A stretch of DNA of 64,000 nucleotides from Burkholderia puraquae (GTDB lineage Bacteria; Pseudomonadota; Gammaproteobacteria; Burkholderiales; Burkholderiaceae): NCBI RefSeq assembly GCF_002099195.1, contig NZ_NBYX01000002.1, forward strand, positions 248,001-312,000, read 5' to 3'. The notes under the pieces were generated by a model. That model was not told the DNA's origin. It saw only the letters and a list, made by a program, of their open reading frames with translations, and made no database searches. This document shows, piece after piece, positions 37,237 to 46,535 of the stretch; within the stretch, counting starts at the first letter, position 1; each line of letters opens with the position of its first letter. Both the position numbers and the translations under genes were made by a program.

Positions 37237-37848
37237 TCAGCGATGTATCACGATCAGCAGTGCCCGCGCCTCGGCCTTGCCGGGATTGCGGATTGCGTGC
37301 GGCTCGTCGGCCGGGTAGCGCGCGGTGTCGCCTACCTTCAGGCGCCGGCTGGCCGCCGCGGCTTCGATTTCCATCGCTCCCTGCAGCACGGTGAGGTGCT
37401 CGCGCGTGCCGGGCTCGTGGGCGTTCGATATCAATGCGCCGCCGCCCGGCAGCGTCAGCTCGTACCACTCGAACTTGCCGGCGAGGTCGATCGGGCCCCA
37501 CACGCGCAGCTGGTACCGGCCGTCATGGCCGGCGAGCGTCGGAATGTCGTGCGGGCCGTCTACGCGAATGGTTTCGGGCGCCTTCGGCTGCGAGAACAGC
37601 TCGTCGAGCGTGATGCCGAGCGCGTTCGTCAGCCGCCATGCAACGGCGATCGTCGGGTTGGCCTTGTCGCGTTCGATCTCGGAGAGCATCGATTTCGATA
37701 CGCCGGCCGCGCGCGACAGGTCGTCGAGCGTCAGCTTGCGCTCGCTGCGCAGCCGCTGGATCTGCTCGCCGACACGCGGCGGCGTGGCGGCCGGCGGTTG
37801 CGGTGCGGCGCTGGCAGGCGTGCGCCGCGAGCCGGAGGAACTTGCCAT
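37237..37848 (-). CDS. XRE-family regulator with C-terminal cupin domain
   Basis: A 203-residue regulator. After a Pro/Ala-rich tail (residues 1-25) comes an HTH_3 domain (IQRLRSERKLTLDDLSRAAGVSKSMLSEIERDKANPT), then a cupin sensor (HEPGTREHLTVLQGAMEIEA, YPADEPHAIRNPG, about residues 120-200). Such proteins sense small ligands and often control adjacent catabolic genes. It is divergent from kbl-tdh, with an inverted repeat in the gap, so it is a candidate regulator of threonine breakdown. It could equally control unlinked targets. Confidence 0.9.
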   Translation of the reverse strand: MASSSGSRRTPASAAPQPPAATPPRVGEQIQRLRSERKLTLDDLSRAAGVSKSMLSEIERDKANPTIAVAWRLTNALGITLDELFSQPKAPETIRVDGPHDIPTLAGHDGRYQLRVWGPIDLAGKFEWYELTLPGGGALISNAHEPGTREHLTVLQGAMEIEAAAASRRLKVGDTARYPADEPHAIRNPGKAEARALLIVIHR

Positions 37849-37874
37849 TTGGATTCCGTTCGCTTAGAGTTGTT

Positions 37875-37904
37875 CGATATTTCGAATTCTAGTTCGGAAT
37901 ATCG
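37875..37904. promoter_or_regulatory. Inverted repeat CGATATT / AATATCG in the xre-kbl gap
   Basis: The 7-base arms (37875-37881, 37898-37904) are 16 bases apart, with an inner TTCGAA...TTCGGAA near-symmetry. It lies 27-56 bases upstream of the XRE start, where autoregulation or control of kbl-tdh would occur. Confidence 0.55.
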
Positions 37905-38009
37905 GATAAATGCGGTCAACCGAACGACCGACTATAACAGTAGCAGGCCGTTGCGCCGCCGCCACGAGTGGCGCGTTGCGGAATGCGAAACCCTGTCAGG
38001 AGCTTTGCG

Positions 38010-39209
38010 ATGCGTGATGCCTTTCTCGCCCAGGTACGCGGGACGCTGGACCAGATCCGCGCGGACGGTTTTTACAAGACCGAGCGCGAGATCGCGAGTC
38101 CCCAGGCGGCAGCCGTGCGGCTCGCCGGCGGTGCCGGCGTGCTCAATTTCTGCGCGAACAACTATCTGGGTCTGGCGAACGATCCGCGCCTGATCGATGC
38201 GGCGAAGGCTGGCCTCGACCAGGACGGCTTCGGCATGGCATCGGTACGCTTCATCTGCGGCACGCAAACCGTGCACAAGCAACTGGAAAGCGCGCTGGCC
38301 GCATTTCTCGGCACCGAGGACAGCATCCTCTATTCGAGCTGCTTCGACGCGAACGGCGGGCTGTTCGAGACGCTGCTCGACGAGAACGACGCGGTGATCA
38401 GCGACGAGCTGAACCACGCGAGCATCATCGACGGCATCCGCCTCTGCAAAGCGAAGCGTTTCCGCTACAAGAACAACGACCTGTCCGACCTCGAGGCGAA
38501 GCTCAAGGAAGCCGATGCGGCGGGCGCACGCCACAAGCTGATCGCGACCGACGGCGTGTTCTCGATGGACGGCATCATCGCCGACCTCAAAGGCATCTGC
38601 GATCTCGCCGATCGCTACGGCGCGCTCGTGATGGTCGACGATTCGCACGCTGTCGGCTTCATCGGCACGCATGGCCGCGGCACGCCCGAGCACTGCGGTG
38701 TCGAAGGCCGCGTCGACATCATCACGGGTACGCTCGGCAAGGCGCTCGGCGGCGCGTCGGGCGGCTATGTCGCCGCGCGTCGCGAGGTCGTCGAACTGCT
38801 GCGCCAGCGCTCGCGCCCGTACCTGTTCTCGAATACGCTCACGCCGAGCATCGCCGCGGCATCGCTGAAGGTGCTGGAACTGCTCGGCAGCGACGAAGGC
38901 GCGAAGCTGCGCGAGCGCGTGCGCGAAAACGGCGCGCGATTCCGCAAGCAGATGACCGAAGCCGGCTTCACGCTCGTGCCGGGCGCGCATCCGATCATCC
39001 CGGTGATGCTCGGCGACGCGCAGCTCGCGACGAACATGGCCGACAAGCTGCTCGGCGAAGGCGTCTACGTGATCGGCTTCTCGTTCCCCGTCGTCCCGCG
39101 TGGCCGGGCGCGCATCCGTACGCAGATGAGTGCCGCGCATACGCCTGAACAGATCGACCAGACGGTCGCCGCGTTCGTGCGCGTCGGCAAGTCGCTCGGC
39201 ATCATCTGA
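38010..39209 (+). CDS. kbl: 2-amino-3-ketobutyrate CoA ligase (glycine C-acetyltransferase)
   Basis: A 399-residue PLP enzyme of the alpha-oxoamine synthase family. Visible are [30 protein letters not shown] and the PLP-lysine segment [16 protein letters not shown]. It splits 2-amino-3-ketobutyrate, the product of threonine dehydrogenase, into glycine and acetyl-CoA. The start at 38010 has CAGGAG at 37997-38002. tdh follows after 13 bp, the same order as in E. coli. Confidence 0.97.
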   Translation: MRDAFLAQVRGTLDQIRADGFYKTEREIASPQAAAVRLAGGAGVLNFCANNYLGLANDPRLIDAAKAGLDQDGFGMASVRFICGTQTVHKQLESALAAFLGTEDSILYSSCFDANGGLFETLLDENDAVISDELNHASIIDGIRLCKAKRFRYKNNDLSDLEAKLKEADAAGARHKLIATDGVFSMDGIIADLKGICDLADRYGALVMVDDSHAVGFIGTHGRGTPEHCGVEGRVDIITGTLGKALGGASGGYVAARREVVELLRQRSRPYLFSNTLTPSIAAASLKVLELLGSDEGAKLRERVRENGARFRKQMTEAGFTLVPGAHPIIPVMLGDAQLATNMADKLLGEGVYVIGFSFPVVPRGRARIRTQMSAAHTPEQIDQTVAAFVRVGKSLGII

Positions 39210-39222
39210 CGGAGGCGCGACC

Positions 39223-40251
39223 ATGAAAGCACTGGCAAAGCTCGAACGCGGCCCCGGCCTCACGCTCACGCGCGTGAAGCGTCCCGAAGTCGGCCACAAC
39301 GACGTGCTGATCAAGATCCGCCGCACGGCGATCTGCGGCACCGACATCCATATCTGGAAGTGGGACGACTGGGCGCAGAAGACGATTCCCGTGCCGATGC
39401 ACGTCGGTCACGAATATGTCGGCGAGATCGTCGAGATGGGGCAGGAAGTGCGCGGCTTCGCGATCGGCGATCGCGTGTCCGGCGAAGGCCACATCACGTG
39501 CGGTTTCTGCCGCAACTGTCGCGCGGGGCGACGGCATCTGTGCCGCAACACGGTCGGCGTCGGCGTGAACCGCGAAGGCGCGTTCGCCGAGTACCTGGCG
39601 ATTCCGGCGTTCAACGCGTTCAAGATTCCGCCGGAGATCTCCGACGATCTCGCGTCGATCTTCGATCCGTTCGGTAACGCGACGCACACGGCGCTGTCGT
39701 TCAACCTCGTCGGCGAAGACGTGCTGATCACCGGCGCGGGCCCGATCGGCGTCATGGCCGTCGCGATCGCGAAGCACGTCGGCGCGCGTAACGTCGTCAT
39801 CACCGACATCAACGACTACCGGCTGGAACTCGCGCGCAAGATGGGCGCGACGCGCGCGGTCAACGTCGCGCGCGAGTCGCTGCGCGACGTGATGTCCGAC
39901 CTGCACATGACTGAAGGCTTCGACGTCGGTCTCGAGATGTCGGGCGTGCCGAGCGCGTTCACGAGCATGCTCGAGGCGATGAACCATGGCGGCAAGGTCG
40001 CACTGCTCGGCATTCCGCCGGCGCAGACGGCGATCGACTGGAACCAGGTGATCTTCAAGGGGCTCGAGATCAAGGGCATCTACGGTCGCGAGATGTTCGA
40101 GACCTGGTACAAGATGGTCGCGATGCTGCAGAGCGGCCTCGACCTGTCGCCGATCATCACGCATCGCTTTGCGGCCGACGATTACGAGAAAGGCTTCGCC
40201 GCGATGCTGTCCGGTGAAAGCGGCAAGGTGATTCTCGACTGGACGGCCTGA
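39223..40251 (+). CDS. tdh: L-threonine 3-dehydrogenase
   Basis: A 342-residue zinc-dependent medium-chain dehydrogenase. Catalytic zinc ligands are in [14 protein letters not shown] and GHEYVGEI, structural zinc cysteines in [15 protein letters not shown], and the NAD motif is [13 protein letters not shown]. The IHIWKWD signature is typical of Tdh. It oxidises threonine to 2-amino-3-ketobutyrate for Kbl. GGAGG at 39210-39214 provides its ribosome site. It ends the kbl-tdh operon. Confidence 0.97.
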   Translation: MKALAKLERGPGLTLTRVKRPEVGHNDVLIKIRRTAICGTDIHIWKWDDWAQKTIPVPMHVGHEYVGEIVEMGQEVRGFAIGDRVSGEGHITCGFCRNCRAGRRHLCRNTVGVGVNREGAFAEYLAIPAFNAFKIPPEISDDLASIFDPFGNATHTALSFNLVGEDVLITGAGPIGVMAVAIAKHVGARNVVITDINDYRLELARKMGATRAVNVARESLRDVMSDLHMTEGFDVGLEMSGVPSAFTSMLEAMNHGGKVALLGIPPAQTAIDWNQVIFKGLEIKGIYGREMFETWYKMVAMLQSGLDLSPIITHRFAADDYEKGFAAMLSGESGKVILDWTA

Positions 40252-40646
40252 GCGCCGCAGGGCAGTGCGGCGCGTTCGCCGCCTGCCCCGTTTCTGTTTA
40301 CGTCTGCGTTTTCGAGGCTGAAACGCGCGAATCCGGGCTCAAGGTGAGATTATTCGGGAGCTGTGTTTGCGCGCAAAATCGCGACACGATCGCATATCGG
40401 TGACCTGCAATCGCACGTTCATTTCACCGGTCGTCAGCCGCCTCGCTTCCCGCCATCACGCCGTTCGGTACCTGCTCCCCTTCTTCCGCGCACGTCGCCG
40501 CCTCGCTTGCCGCGAAGTCGTTCGCTTCGCACTCCAAGCGGTGCCTTGCCGAACCACCGCATCAACCGTGAGTCCGCACGCCTCGTTGCGACTCACTCGT
40601 GCGCGAGGCGATCGATATCAGTCGACATCGATCGGTGCGCGCACCG
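40252..40646. other. Intergenic stretch with one iteron copy
   Basis: About 395 bases between tdh and the convergent small membrane protein gene. It carries the inverted iteron copy at 40342-40359; open frames from 40363 onward have no coding signature. Nothing else was recognised. Confidence 0.55.
40342..40359 (-). repeat. Inverted iteron copy after tdh
   Basis: AGGTGAGATTATTCGGGA is one base from the reverse complement of the origin iteron, 6.5 kb from the main cluster. It is in a gene-free gap between convergent genes. Confidence 0.8.
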
Positions 40647-41063
40647 CTACTTGATCCGTTCACCATTCAGCCCTCGCGGGTCGAGCTGAAGACTCAACAC
40701 GACGAGCCAGCGCTTCGGGCACTGCGGTGCTACGCCGACCGGATCGCCGTGTGCGCCAGGAATGGTGACGAGCCCGTGTTGCGCCGCGTACTGATACGCG
40801 CGCAGCGCATCCGCCTGCAGCCAGAAGCTGACGAGCGCGCACGTCACGAAGCGGAACAGCAGCACCGTCGCAGCATCCGGCGCGAAGCCGGCCATCACCA
40901 GCAGGCTTTCGAACGCGAACGCCAGTGCTTGTGCGACCGCGATCGTGAGGAACGTGAGCTTCAACACACCGCGCAGCCGCTGCGCCGCGCGCACGCGTGC
41001 CTGCCGGACGGCGAGTTGCGTGCGATCGCCGCCGCCTTCGCGCTTCGGCACATCGTGTTTCAT
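40647..41063 (-). CDS. Small two-helix membrane protein, unknown
   Basis: A 138-residue protein with two likely membrane helices, LTFLTIAVAQALAFAFESLL (around residues 37-56) and VLLFRFVTCALVSFWLQ (around 67-83). The N-terminal part is basic and the C-terminus polar, ending in RGLNGERIK. I do not recognise a family. Its start overlaps the end of the GNAT gene by 4 bp, so it is the second gene of a two-gene operon. Confidence 0.6.
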   Translation of the reverse strand: MKHDVPKREGGGDRTQLAVRQARVRAAQRLRGVLKLTFLTIAVAQALAFAFESLLVMAGFAPDAATVLLFRFVTCALVSFWLQADALRAYQYAAQHGLVTIPGAHGDPVGVAPQCPKRWLVVLSLQLDPRGLNGERIK

Positions 41064-41698
41064 GACGCAGCACCGACGTGCCGCGCGACGTCGATCTGCG
41101 TCGTATCGCCGGCAACGAGGCGCCCGTCCGCGACGCTGACGGATTTGCACAGGATCGTGCTGTCGTAGTTGTGTCCCGGAAAGCGCATCACGTCGACCGG
41201 TTGAAATCCTGCGCGACGATAGAAGTCGATGAGTCGGACTGCCGCGTAGGGGGCGTCGAGCGCGAGATGCGTCGCGCCGCGTGCGGCGGCCCGTCGTTGC
41301 GCGAATGCAAGCAGCGAACGGCCGATGCCGCGATCCTGCCAGACGGGATCGACCGCCAGCTGGCCGAGCGTCGCGACGTGCCGGCTGCGGTACGGATCGC
41401 AGCGGGAATCGGGATCGTGCGACCGCATCGTCATCGTCGCGACCAGATGCGCGTTGCCGAGCGCGACGAAGCACTCGCCGGTGAGCACGCGTTCGCGCGT
41501 CGCCGAGGCGGGCTGGTCGACGCACGGGCAGTTGAAGCCCAACGCGCCGAGCGGCGCGAAGGCGCGATGCAGCAGCGCGGTCAACGTATCGTACGAATCG
41601 TTGCGCGGGTCGAAGCGCCGCACGACGACGCGGCCGTCGAGCCGCTTGGCATAAGCCGCATAGGCGCGCGCGGGGCGCGCGGATTCCGGTCGCTGCAT
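41060..41698 (-). CDS. GNAT-family N-acetyltransferase
   Basis: A 212-residue acetyltransferase with the GNAT acetyl-CoA motif region LGQLAVDPVWQDRGIGRSLLAFAQRRAA (about residues 110-140) and the following LIDFYRRAGFQPVDVMRF. The N-terminal third (VVVRRFDPRNDSYDTLTALLH) is the usual alpha/beta start. The substrate is unknown. The start at 41698 has AAAGGA about seven bases upstream. A small membrane protein gene overlaps its end. Confidence 0.85.
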   Translation of the reverse strand: MQRPESARPARAYAAYAKRLDGRVVVRRFDPRNDSYDTLTALLHRAFAPLGALGFNCPCVDQPASATRERVLTGECFVALGNAHLVATMTMRSHDPDSRCDPYRSRHVATLGQLAVDPVWQDRGIGRSLLAFAQRRAAARGATHLALDAPYAAVRLIDFYRRAGFQPVDVMRFPGHNYDSTILCKSVSVADGRLVAGDTTQIDVARHVGAAS

Positions 41699-41880
41699 GA
41701 TGTCCTTTCGCCCAGACAGGGTGACCGAAGTGTAGTGAGCGCCGCGCGTCCGCTTCAAGAAAAAATGTCGTAAACGCGGCGGGCCGCGTCGCACGGCTAC
41801 GCCGCGATTCAGCCCTCTCGTCGACAGGGCCTTTTCACGCACATCTTGAGGACGGAGAACGATCGTTCTACCGCAAACCC

Positions 41881-42270
41881 ATGAACACACATCACGACCC
41901 CTGCGGCGAACCGGGCGTTCGCGACCGGCTGCTCGATGCGGCCGAAGCGCTGATCTATTCGGGCGGCATCCACGCAACCGGCGTCGATGCGATCGTCAAG
42001 CGATCCGGCGCGGCACGAAAGAGCTTTTATTCGCATTTCGAATCGAAAGAGGCGCTGGTCGTGGCCGCGGTCGTCCGTGGCCAGAACCTGAACAGGAGCA
42101 ACCCATGTCCGCTTCCCCCGAAGTCCGTCCGCCTGTTCCGCCCTTCACGCTCGAAACGGCGCGCCAGAAAGTGCGTGCTGCCGAGGACGGATGGAACACG
42201 CGCGACCCGCAGCGCGTGTCGCTCGCCTATACGCCGCAAAGCCGATGGCGCAACCGTGCGGAATTCGTGA
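41881..42270 (+). pseudogene. Truncated TetR-family regulator
   Basis: The first ~65 residues are a clean TetR helix-turn-helix ([48 protein letters not shown] in part). After AAVVRG the frame runs out of register through the ribosome site and coding region of the next gene, giving a basic, Ser/Arg-rich tail with no TetR ligand domain. Family members are ~190-210 residues; only the DNA-binding part survives. The likely cause is a deletion joining the HTH directly to the leader of the DUF1348 gene. A short HTH-only repressor cannot be excluded. Confidence 0.75.
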
Positions 42271-42584
42271 CCGGCCGCGACGAGATCGTCGGGCTGCTGC
42301 AGCGCAAGTGGGCGCGCGAGCTCGACTACCGGCTGATCAAGGAGCTGTGGGCGTTCGACGGCAATCGCATCGCGGCGCGCTTTGCATACGAATGGCATGA
42401 CGACGCCGGCAACTGGTTCCGTTCGTACGGCAATGAAAACTGGGAGTTCGACGAAAACGGCCTGATGGCGCATCGTCACGCGAGTATCAACGACCTGCCG
42501 ATTCGCGAGCAGGATCGTCTCTATCACTGGCCGCTCGGCCGTCGTCCGGACGATCATCCGGGGCTGTCCGATCTCGGGCTGTGA
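42105..42584 (+). CDS. DUF1348 / NTF2-like small protein
   Basis: A 159-residue protein with NTF2-like (SnoaL-type) features: [48 protein letters not shown] and the end [23 protein letters not shown]. This matches the nuclear-transport-factor-2-like DUF1348 family of unknown function. The start is fixed by AGGAG at 42095-42099. The frame overlaps the spurious tail of the truncated TetR gene. In other bacteria these genes often sit next to a TetR regulator, here broken. Confidence 0.85.
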   Translation: MSASPEVRPPVPPFTLETARQKVRAAEDGWNTRDPQRVSLAYTPQSRWRNRAEFVTGRDEIVGLLQRKWARELDYRLIKELWAFDGNRIAARFAYEWHDDAGNWFRSYGNENWEFDENGLMAHRHASINDLPIREQDRLYHWPLGRRPDDHPGLSDLGL

Positions 42585-42631
42585 CACGCGCGTCGACTCG
42601 ACGGATGGACAAACGCATCACCGGGCTTCAA

Positions 42632-42680
42632 TGGTGAGGAAATTCGGGAGTCGATGCGCTGAAGGTGAGATTTTTCGGGA
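42632..42680 (-). repeat. Two inverted iteron copies after the DUF1348 gene
   Basis: TGGTGAGGAAATTCGGGA (42632-42649, loose) and AGGTGAGATTTTTCGGGA (42663-42680, a perfect reverse complement of the consensus), 9 kb from the origin cluster. Further CTCACC cores occur at 42822, 42884 and 42948 in the same gap. Confidence 0.85.
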
Positions 42681-43012
42681 CGAGGTGAAATGTCGCGTCG
42701 GACTGTATGCTTCGAGCCGTTCGACGCGGCATCGTGCCGGGCCAAGCAGACGTGCCGCACACGCCGGCGTCGCGTAATGCGCGCATCGACATGCAACGGT
42801 GTGCTTCACCACGTGATGCGTCTCACCGATTGCATGGGGCCGGCAATGGATTGACGATCGGTGTGCACGTGCGCGATGTGCAACTCACCGATCGTGTCGA
42901 CGTCGAAGACGGATAGCGCGAGCCGTGCGCGTTGCGGTGCGACGTTGCTCACCGCTCGACTTCACCGTGCCGGCATCGGAATTCGCACGAGTGCGCAAAC
43001 GCATTCCGTGTT

Positions 43013-43124
43013 GCTCACCGCTCACCGCTCACCGCTCACCGCTCACCGCTCACCGCTCACCGCTCACCGCTCACCGCTCACCGCTCACCGCTCACCGCTC
43101 ACCGCTCACCGCTCACCGCTCACC
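43013..43124 (+). repeat. Perfect tandem array of 16 GCTCACC heptamers
   Basis: 112 bases made of exactly 16 copies of GCTCACC with no mismatch. CTCACC is the core of the right half of the origin iteron. An open frame through it would encode repeated HRSPLTA but is not a gene. It lies in the 597-bp gap between the DUF1348 and dmlA-like genes, beside two true iteron copies. It could be a strand-slippage array that arose from iteron sequence. Confidence 0.92.
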
Positions 43125-43181
43125 GCACGCCGATTCGTGCAGTCGCTGCCCCGGCGCATGCGATCGCGCCGGGCGTGATCG

Positions 43182-44267
43182 TCAGCCCGCGATTCTTGCG
43201 GCGATCGCCTCGCCCACTTCCTGCGTCCCCGCATTGCCGCCGAGATCGCGCGTATGCGGCCCCGTGCGCAGCACGTCCTCGATCGCGGCGACGATCGCGT
43301 CGTGCGCTTCGCGTTCGCGGCCCGCGCCGTTGCCGAGGAAGTCGAGCATCAGGGCCGCCGACCAGATCATCGCGACCGGATTCGCGATGTACTGCCCGGT
43401 GATATCGGGCGCGGAGCCGTGCACGGGTTCGAACAGCGACGGAAATGTGCGGTCGGGGTTCAGGTTCGCCGACGGCGCGATGCCGATCGTGCCCGTACAG
43501 GCCGGCCCGAGATCCGACAGGATGTCGCCGAACAGGTTCGACGCAACGACGACGTCGAAGCGGTCCGGCTGCAGCACGAAGCGCGCACACAGGATGTCGA
43601 TGTGCTGCTTGTCGACGGCGATGTCGGGATAGCGTTCGGCCATCTCGGCCGTGCGTGCGTCCCACCACGGCATGCTGATCGCGATGCCGTTGCTCTTCGT
43701 CGCGACGGTGAGGCGCTTCGCGCGCCGCTGCGCGAGATCGAACGCGAATTTCAGTACGCGCTCGGTGCCGTGACGCGTGAAGATCGACTGCTGCATCACG
43801 ATCTCGCGCTCGGTGCCTTCGAACATCGTGCCGCCGACCGACGAATATTCGCCCTCGGTATTCTCGCGCACGATCATGAAGTCGATGTCGCCCGCGCGGC
43901 GGCCGGCGAGCGGCGACGGCACGCCGTCGAACAGGCGCGCGGGCCGCAGGTTGATGTACTGGTCGAACTCGCGGCGGAACTTCAGCAGCGAACCCCACAG
44001 CGAAATGTGATCGGGCACCGTCGCGGGCCAGCCGACCGCGCCGAACAGGATCGCGTCCATGCCCGACAGCTGCGCCTTCCAGTCGTCCGGCATCATCTTG
44101 CCGTGCTGTGCGTAGTAATCGCAGCTCGCCCAGTCGATCTGCTCGAACTGGAAGCGGATACCGAAGCGCGCGGTTACGGCATCGAGCGCACGCAGGCCCT
44201 CGGGCATCACTTCACGGCCGATGCCGTCGCCGGGGATCACGGCGATCCGGTAAGTCCTGTCGTTCAT
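43182..44267 (-). CDS. dmlA: D-malate/tartrate dehydrogenase (decarboxylating)
   Basis: A 361-residue enzyme of the isocitrate/isopropylmalate dehydrogenase family. It has IPGDGIGREVMPEG at the N-terminus, IVRENTEGEYSSVGG (the region that separates DmlA/TtuC from LeuB), the NLFGDILSDLGPA metal-binding segment and FEPVHGSAPDI near the cofactor site. It oxidises D-malate, tartrate or related acids with NAD. It is divergent from a LysR regulator, the same arrangement as dmlA-dmlR. Its end borders the heptamer array. Confidence 0.9.
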   Translation of the reverse strand: MNDRTYRIAVIPGDGIGREVMPEGLRALDAVTARFGIRFQFEQIDWASCDYYAQHGKMMPDDWKAQLSGMDAILFGAVGWPATVPDHISLWGSLLKFRREFDQYINLRPARLFDGVPSPLAGRRAGDIDFMIVRENTEGEYSSVGGTMFEGTEREIVMQQSIFTRHGTERVLKFAFDLAQRRAKRLTVATKSNGIAISMPWWDARTAEMAERYPDIAVDKQHIDILCARFVLQPDRFDVVVASNLFGDILSDLGPACTGTIGIAPSANLNPDRTFPSLFEPVHGSAPDITGQYIANPVAMIWSAALMLDFLGNGAGREREAHDAIVAAIEDVLRTGPHTRDLGGNAGTQEVGEAIAARIAG

Positions 44268-44392
44268 GCGAGTGCTCCTCCTTCATCGTGGGTCGGGGCT
44301 GCCGGCGTAGCGCGCAGCGGATCATGACGCCATTCTATTTATTTCCATTGGGATTAAAATCGTGCGAAAGGTTAATCGACTTTCCACGAATC

Positions 44393-45316
44393 GTGAACAA
44401 ATCGCCGAATCTCGACGACCTGCGCGTGTTCAGCCTGGTCGTCCGCCTGGCCAGCTTCAGTGCAGCCGCCGAGCAGCTTGCGGTGTCGCCCGCCTATGTC
44501 AGCAAGCGCATCGCGTTGCTCGAGGCGCAGCTCGGCACACGCCTGCTGCATCGCTCGACGCGCCGCGTGACGGTCACGGAAGCCGGCGAACGCGTGTATG
44601 CGCGCGCCGAGAAGATCCTCGACGACGTCGATCATCTCGTCGAGGACGTGTCGACCACGCGCACGGTGCCGCGCGGCACGCTGCGCATGTCGAGCAGCTT
44701 CGGCTTCGGCCGGCACATCGTCGCGCCGGCGCTGCTCGACTTCACCGCGCGCTTTCCGCAGCTGAACGTGCGGCTCGATCTGTTCGACCGGCTCGTCGAT
44801 GTCGCGGGCGAAGGCTACGACCTCGACGTGCGCATCGGCGACGAGATCGCCGATCACCTGATCGCGCGCCGCCTCGCCGCGAACTACCGCGTGCTGTGTG
44901 CATCGCCCGACTATCTCGCGCGGCGCGGTACGCCGCGCTCGCTCGCGGATCTCGCGTCGCACGACTGTCTTGCGATCAAGGAGCGCGACCATCCGTTCGG
45001 CGTGTGGCGGCTGAACGTGCGCGGCGAAACGGCAACGGTGAAGGTCGGCGGTGCGCTGTCGACGAACCATGGCGAGGTGGCCGTGCAATGGGCGCTGGCC
45101 GGGCGCGGAATCGTGTTGCGGTCGATCTGGGAAGCCGCGCCGCTGATCGAACGCGGTGCACTGTGTCGCGTGCTGCCGGACGCAATCCAGCCCGCGAACA
45201 TCTGGGCCGTGTATCCGGAACGTGTCGCGGCGTCGGCGAAAGTGCGCGTGTGCGTGGATTTCCTGGTGGAGACGCTTGCGGGTTTGAATGCCGCAGCGAG
45301 CGACGATGCGGGCTGA
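44393..45316 (+). CDS. dmlR: LysR-family regulator, DmlR-like
   Basis: A 307-residue LysR protein with an N-terminal HTH (LDDLRVFSLVVRLASFSAAAEQLAVSPAYVSKRIALLE in part) and the ligand-binding domain (ARFPQLNVRLDLFDRLVDVAGEGYDLDVRIGD). The GTG at 44393 gives VNKSPNLDDLRVF; an in-frame ATG at 44324 would add 23 residues and overlap the promoter. It probably activates the divergent dmlA-like gene in response to a dicarboxylate. The 125-bp gap should hold its operator. Confidence 0.88.
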   Translation: MNKSPNLDDLRVFSLVVRLASFSAAAEQLAVSPAYVSKRIALLEAQLGTRLLHRSTRRVTVTEAGERVYARAEKILDDVDHLVEDVSTTRTVPRGTLRMSSSFGFGRHIVAPALLDFTARFPQLNVRLDLFDRLVDVAGEGYDLDVRIGDEIADHLIARRLAANYRVLCASPDYLARRGTPRSLADLASHDCLAIKERDHPFGVWRLNVRGETATVKVGGALSTNHGEVAVQWALAGRGIVLRSIWEAAPLIERGALCRVLPDAIQPANIWAVYPERVAASAKVRVCVDFLVETLAGLNAAASDDAG

Positions 45317-45326
45317 AATCGCCCAA

Positions 45327-45344
45327 AGGTGAGCTTTTACGGGG
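45327..45344 (-). repeat. Inverted iteron copy after dmlR
   Basis: AGGTGAGCTTTTACGGGG, the GTAAA variant, 11 bases past the dmlR stop and in the gap before the convergent argC. About 11.5 kb from the main cluster. Confidence 0.75.
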
Positions 45345-45476
45345 GGCGTGTGCGGAACATCGGCAGGCCCCCGTTTCCGGCTCGCAACTGCTTCGCGAGC
45401 CGGTAGCGTCCAACCGGCACCAACGCAACGCGGCCGCGATGTGCCGGGCCGGCCGACGATGCTGCCCGCACGTGGC

Positions 45477-46415
45477 TTACGCCGCGCCCGCCACACCGAG
45501 CATCAGGTCGAGATTCTGCACGGCTGCCCCGGATGCCCCTTTGCCGAGATTGTCGAACACGGCGGACAGCAGCACCTGGCCGTGATCGGCATTGACGAAT
45601 ATGCCGAGCCGCAGGTCATTGGTGCCGTTCAGCGCTTGCGGATCGAGATGCGTGATCGCTTGCGTGTCCGCGAGCGGCGTGACGTCGACGTGACGCGCGT
45701 CGGCGTAATGGTGCGCGAGACACGCATGCAGCTGCTCACCGGTCACGCCGGCAGGAAGCAGGCGCAATTCGATCGGCACGGTGAGCACGATGCCTTGCCG
45801 GTAGGCACCGTAAGCCGGCACGAACAACGGGCGGTTCGCCAGGCCGGCATGCAGCTGGATCTCGGGCACATGCTTGTGCGCGAGCGCAAGGCCGTAGATC
45901 TGTAGCGGTTTCGCGTGCGAAGCGTCGTCCGATTCGAATGCGTCGACGGCGGCCCGCCCGCCGCCCGAGTATCCGGAGACGGCATGGATGCTCACCGGGT
46001 AGTCGCGCGGCAACAGGCCGGCCTGTTGCAGGGGCCGCAGCAGCCCGATCGCGCCGGTCGGGTAGCAGCCCGGATTGGTGACACGCCGCGCGTGCGCAAT
46101 CGTCCGTGCGTGCCCGTCGGCCATCTCGGGAAAGCCGTAGACCCATTCCGGCTGCGTGCGATGAGCCGAACTCGCGTCGATCACGCGCACCGCCGGATTC
46201 CGGATGAAGCCGACCGCTTCGCGCGCGGCCGCGTCGGGCAGGCACAGAATCGCGATGTCGGCTGCGTTGATCGCTTCGGCGCGCCGCACGGAATCCTTGC
46301 GCTCGGCATCCGGCAGCGTGACGAGCCGCAGGTCGGTGCGCCCGCGCAGGCGCTCGTGGATCTGCAATCCGGTCGTGCCTTGATCGCCGTCGATATAGAC
46401 AGTGGGGAAGCTCAT
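45477..46415 (-). CDS. argC: N-acetyl-gamma-glutamyl-phosphate reductase, type 2 (short form)
   Basis: A 312-residue reductase with the early NADP motif [21 protein letters not shown] and the catalytic Cys in [14 protein letters not shown] (Cys117). It also has the [13 protein letters not shown] and [13 protein letters not shown] segments of the short ArgC subclass. It reduces N-acetylglutamyl phosphate in arginine synthesis. It is alone, with no other arg gene nearby, and faces a divergent LysR gene. A second, long-type argC elsewhere is common in Burkholderia, so this may be a paralogue. Confidence 0.93.
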   Translation of the reverse strand: MSFPTVYIDGDQGTTGLQIHERLRGRTDLRLVTLPDAERKDSVRRAEAINAADIAILCLPDAAAREAVGFIRNPAVRVIDASSAHRTQPEWVYGFPEMADGHARTIAHARRVTNPGCYPTGAIGLLRPLQQAGLLPRDYPVSIHAVSGYSGGGRAAVDAFESDDASHAKPLQIYGLALAHKHVPEIQLHAGLANRPLFVPAYGAYRQGIVLTVPIELRLLPAGVTGEQLHACLAHHYADARHVDVTPLADTQAITHLDPQALNGTNDLRLGIFVNADHGQVLLSAVFDNLGKGASGAAVQNLDLMLGVAGAA

Positions 46416-46535
46416 GATGGTCGCGTTCCTTCGGTTCGGTCGTCGGGAAAGCCGTATCGTCCGCCGAACGCCTAGAATAGGAAAAGTTGAATTTGCTGAC
46501 TGCGAGATTCAGTTTTCTTGAACGAGAGGTGGGGA

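Noticed and set aside
42861..43178. Open frame through the heptamer array encoding repeated HRSPLTA
   Set aside because: It exists only because a 7-bp repeat has no stop in any frame. There is no start context, domain or codon signature.
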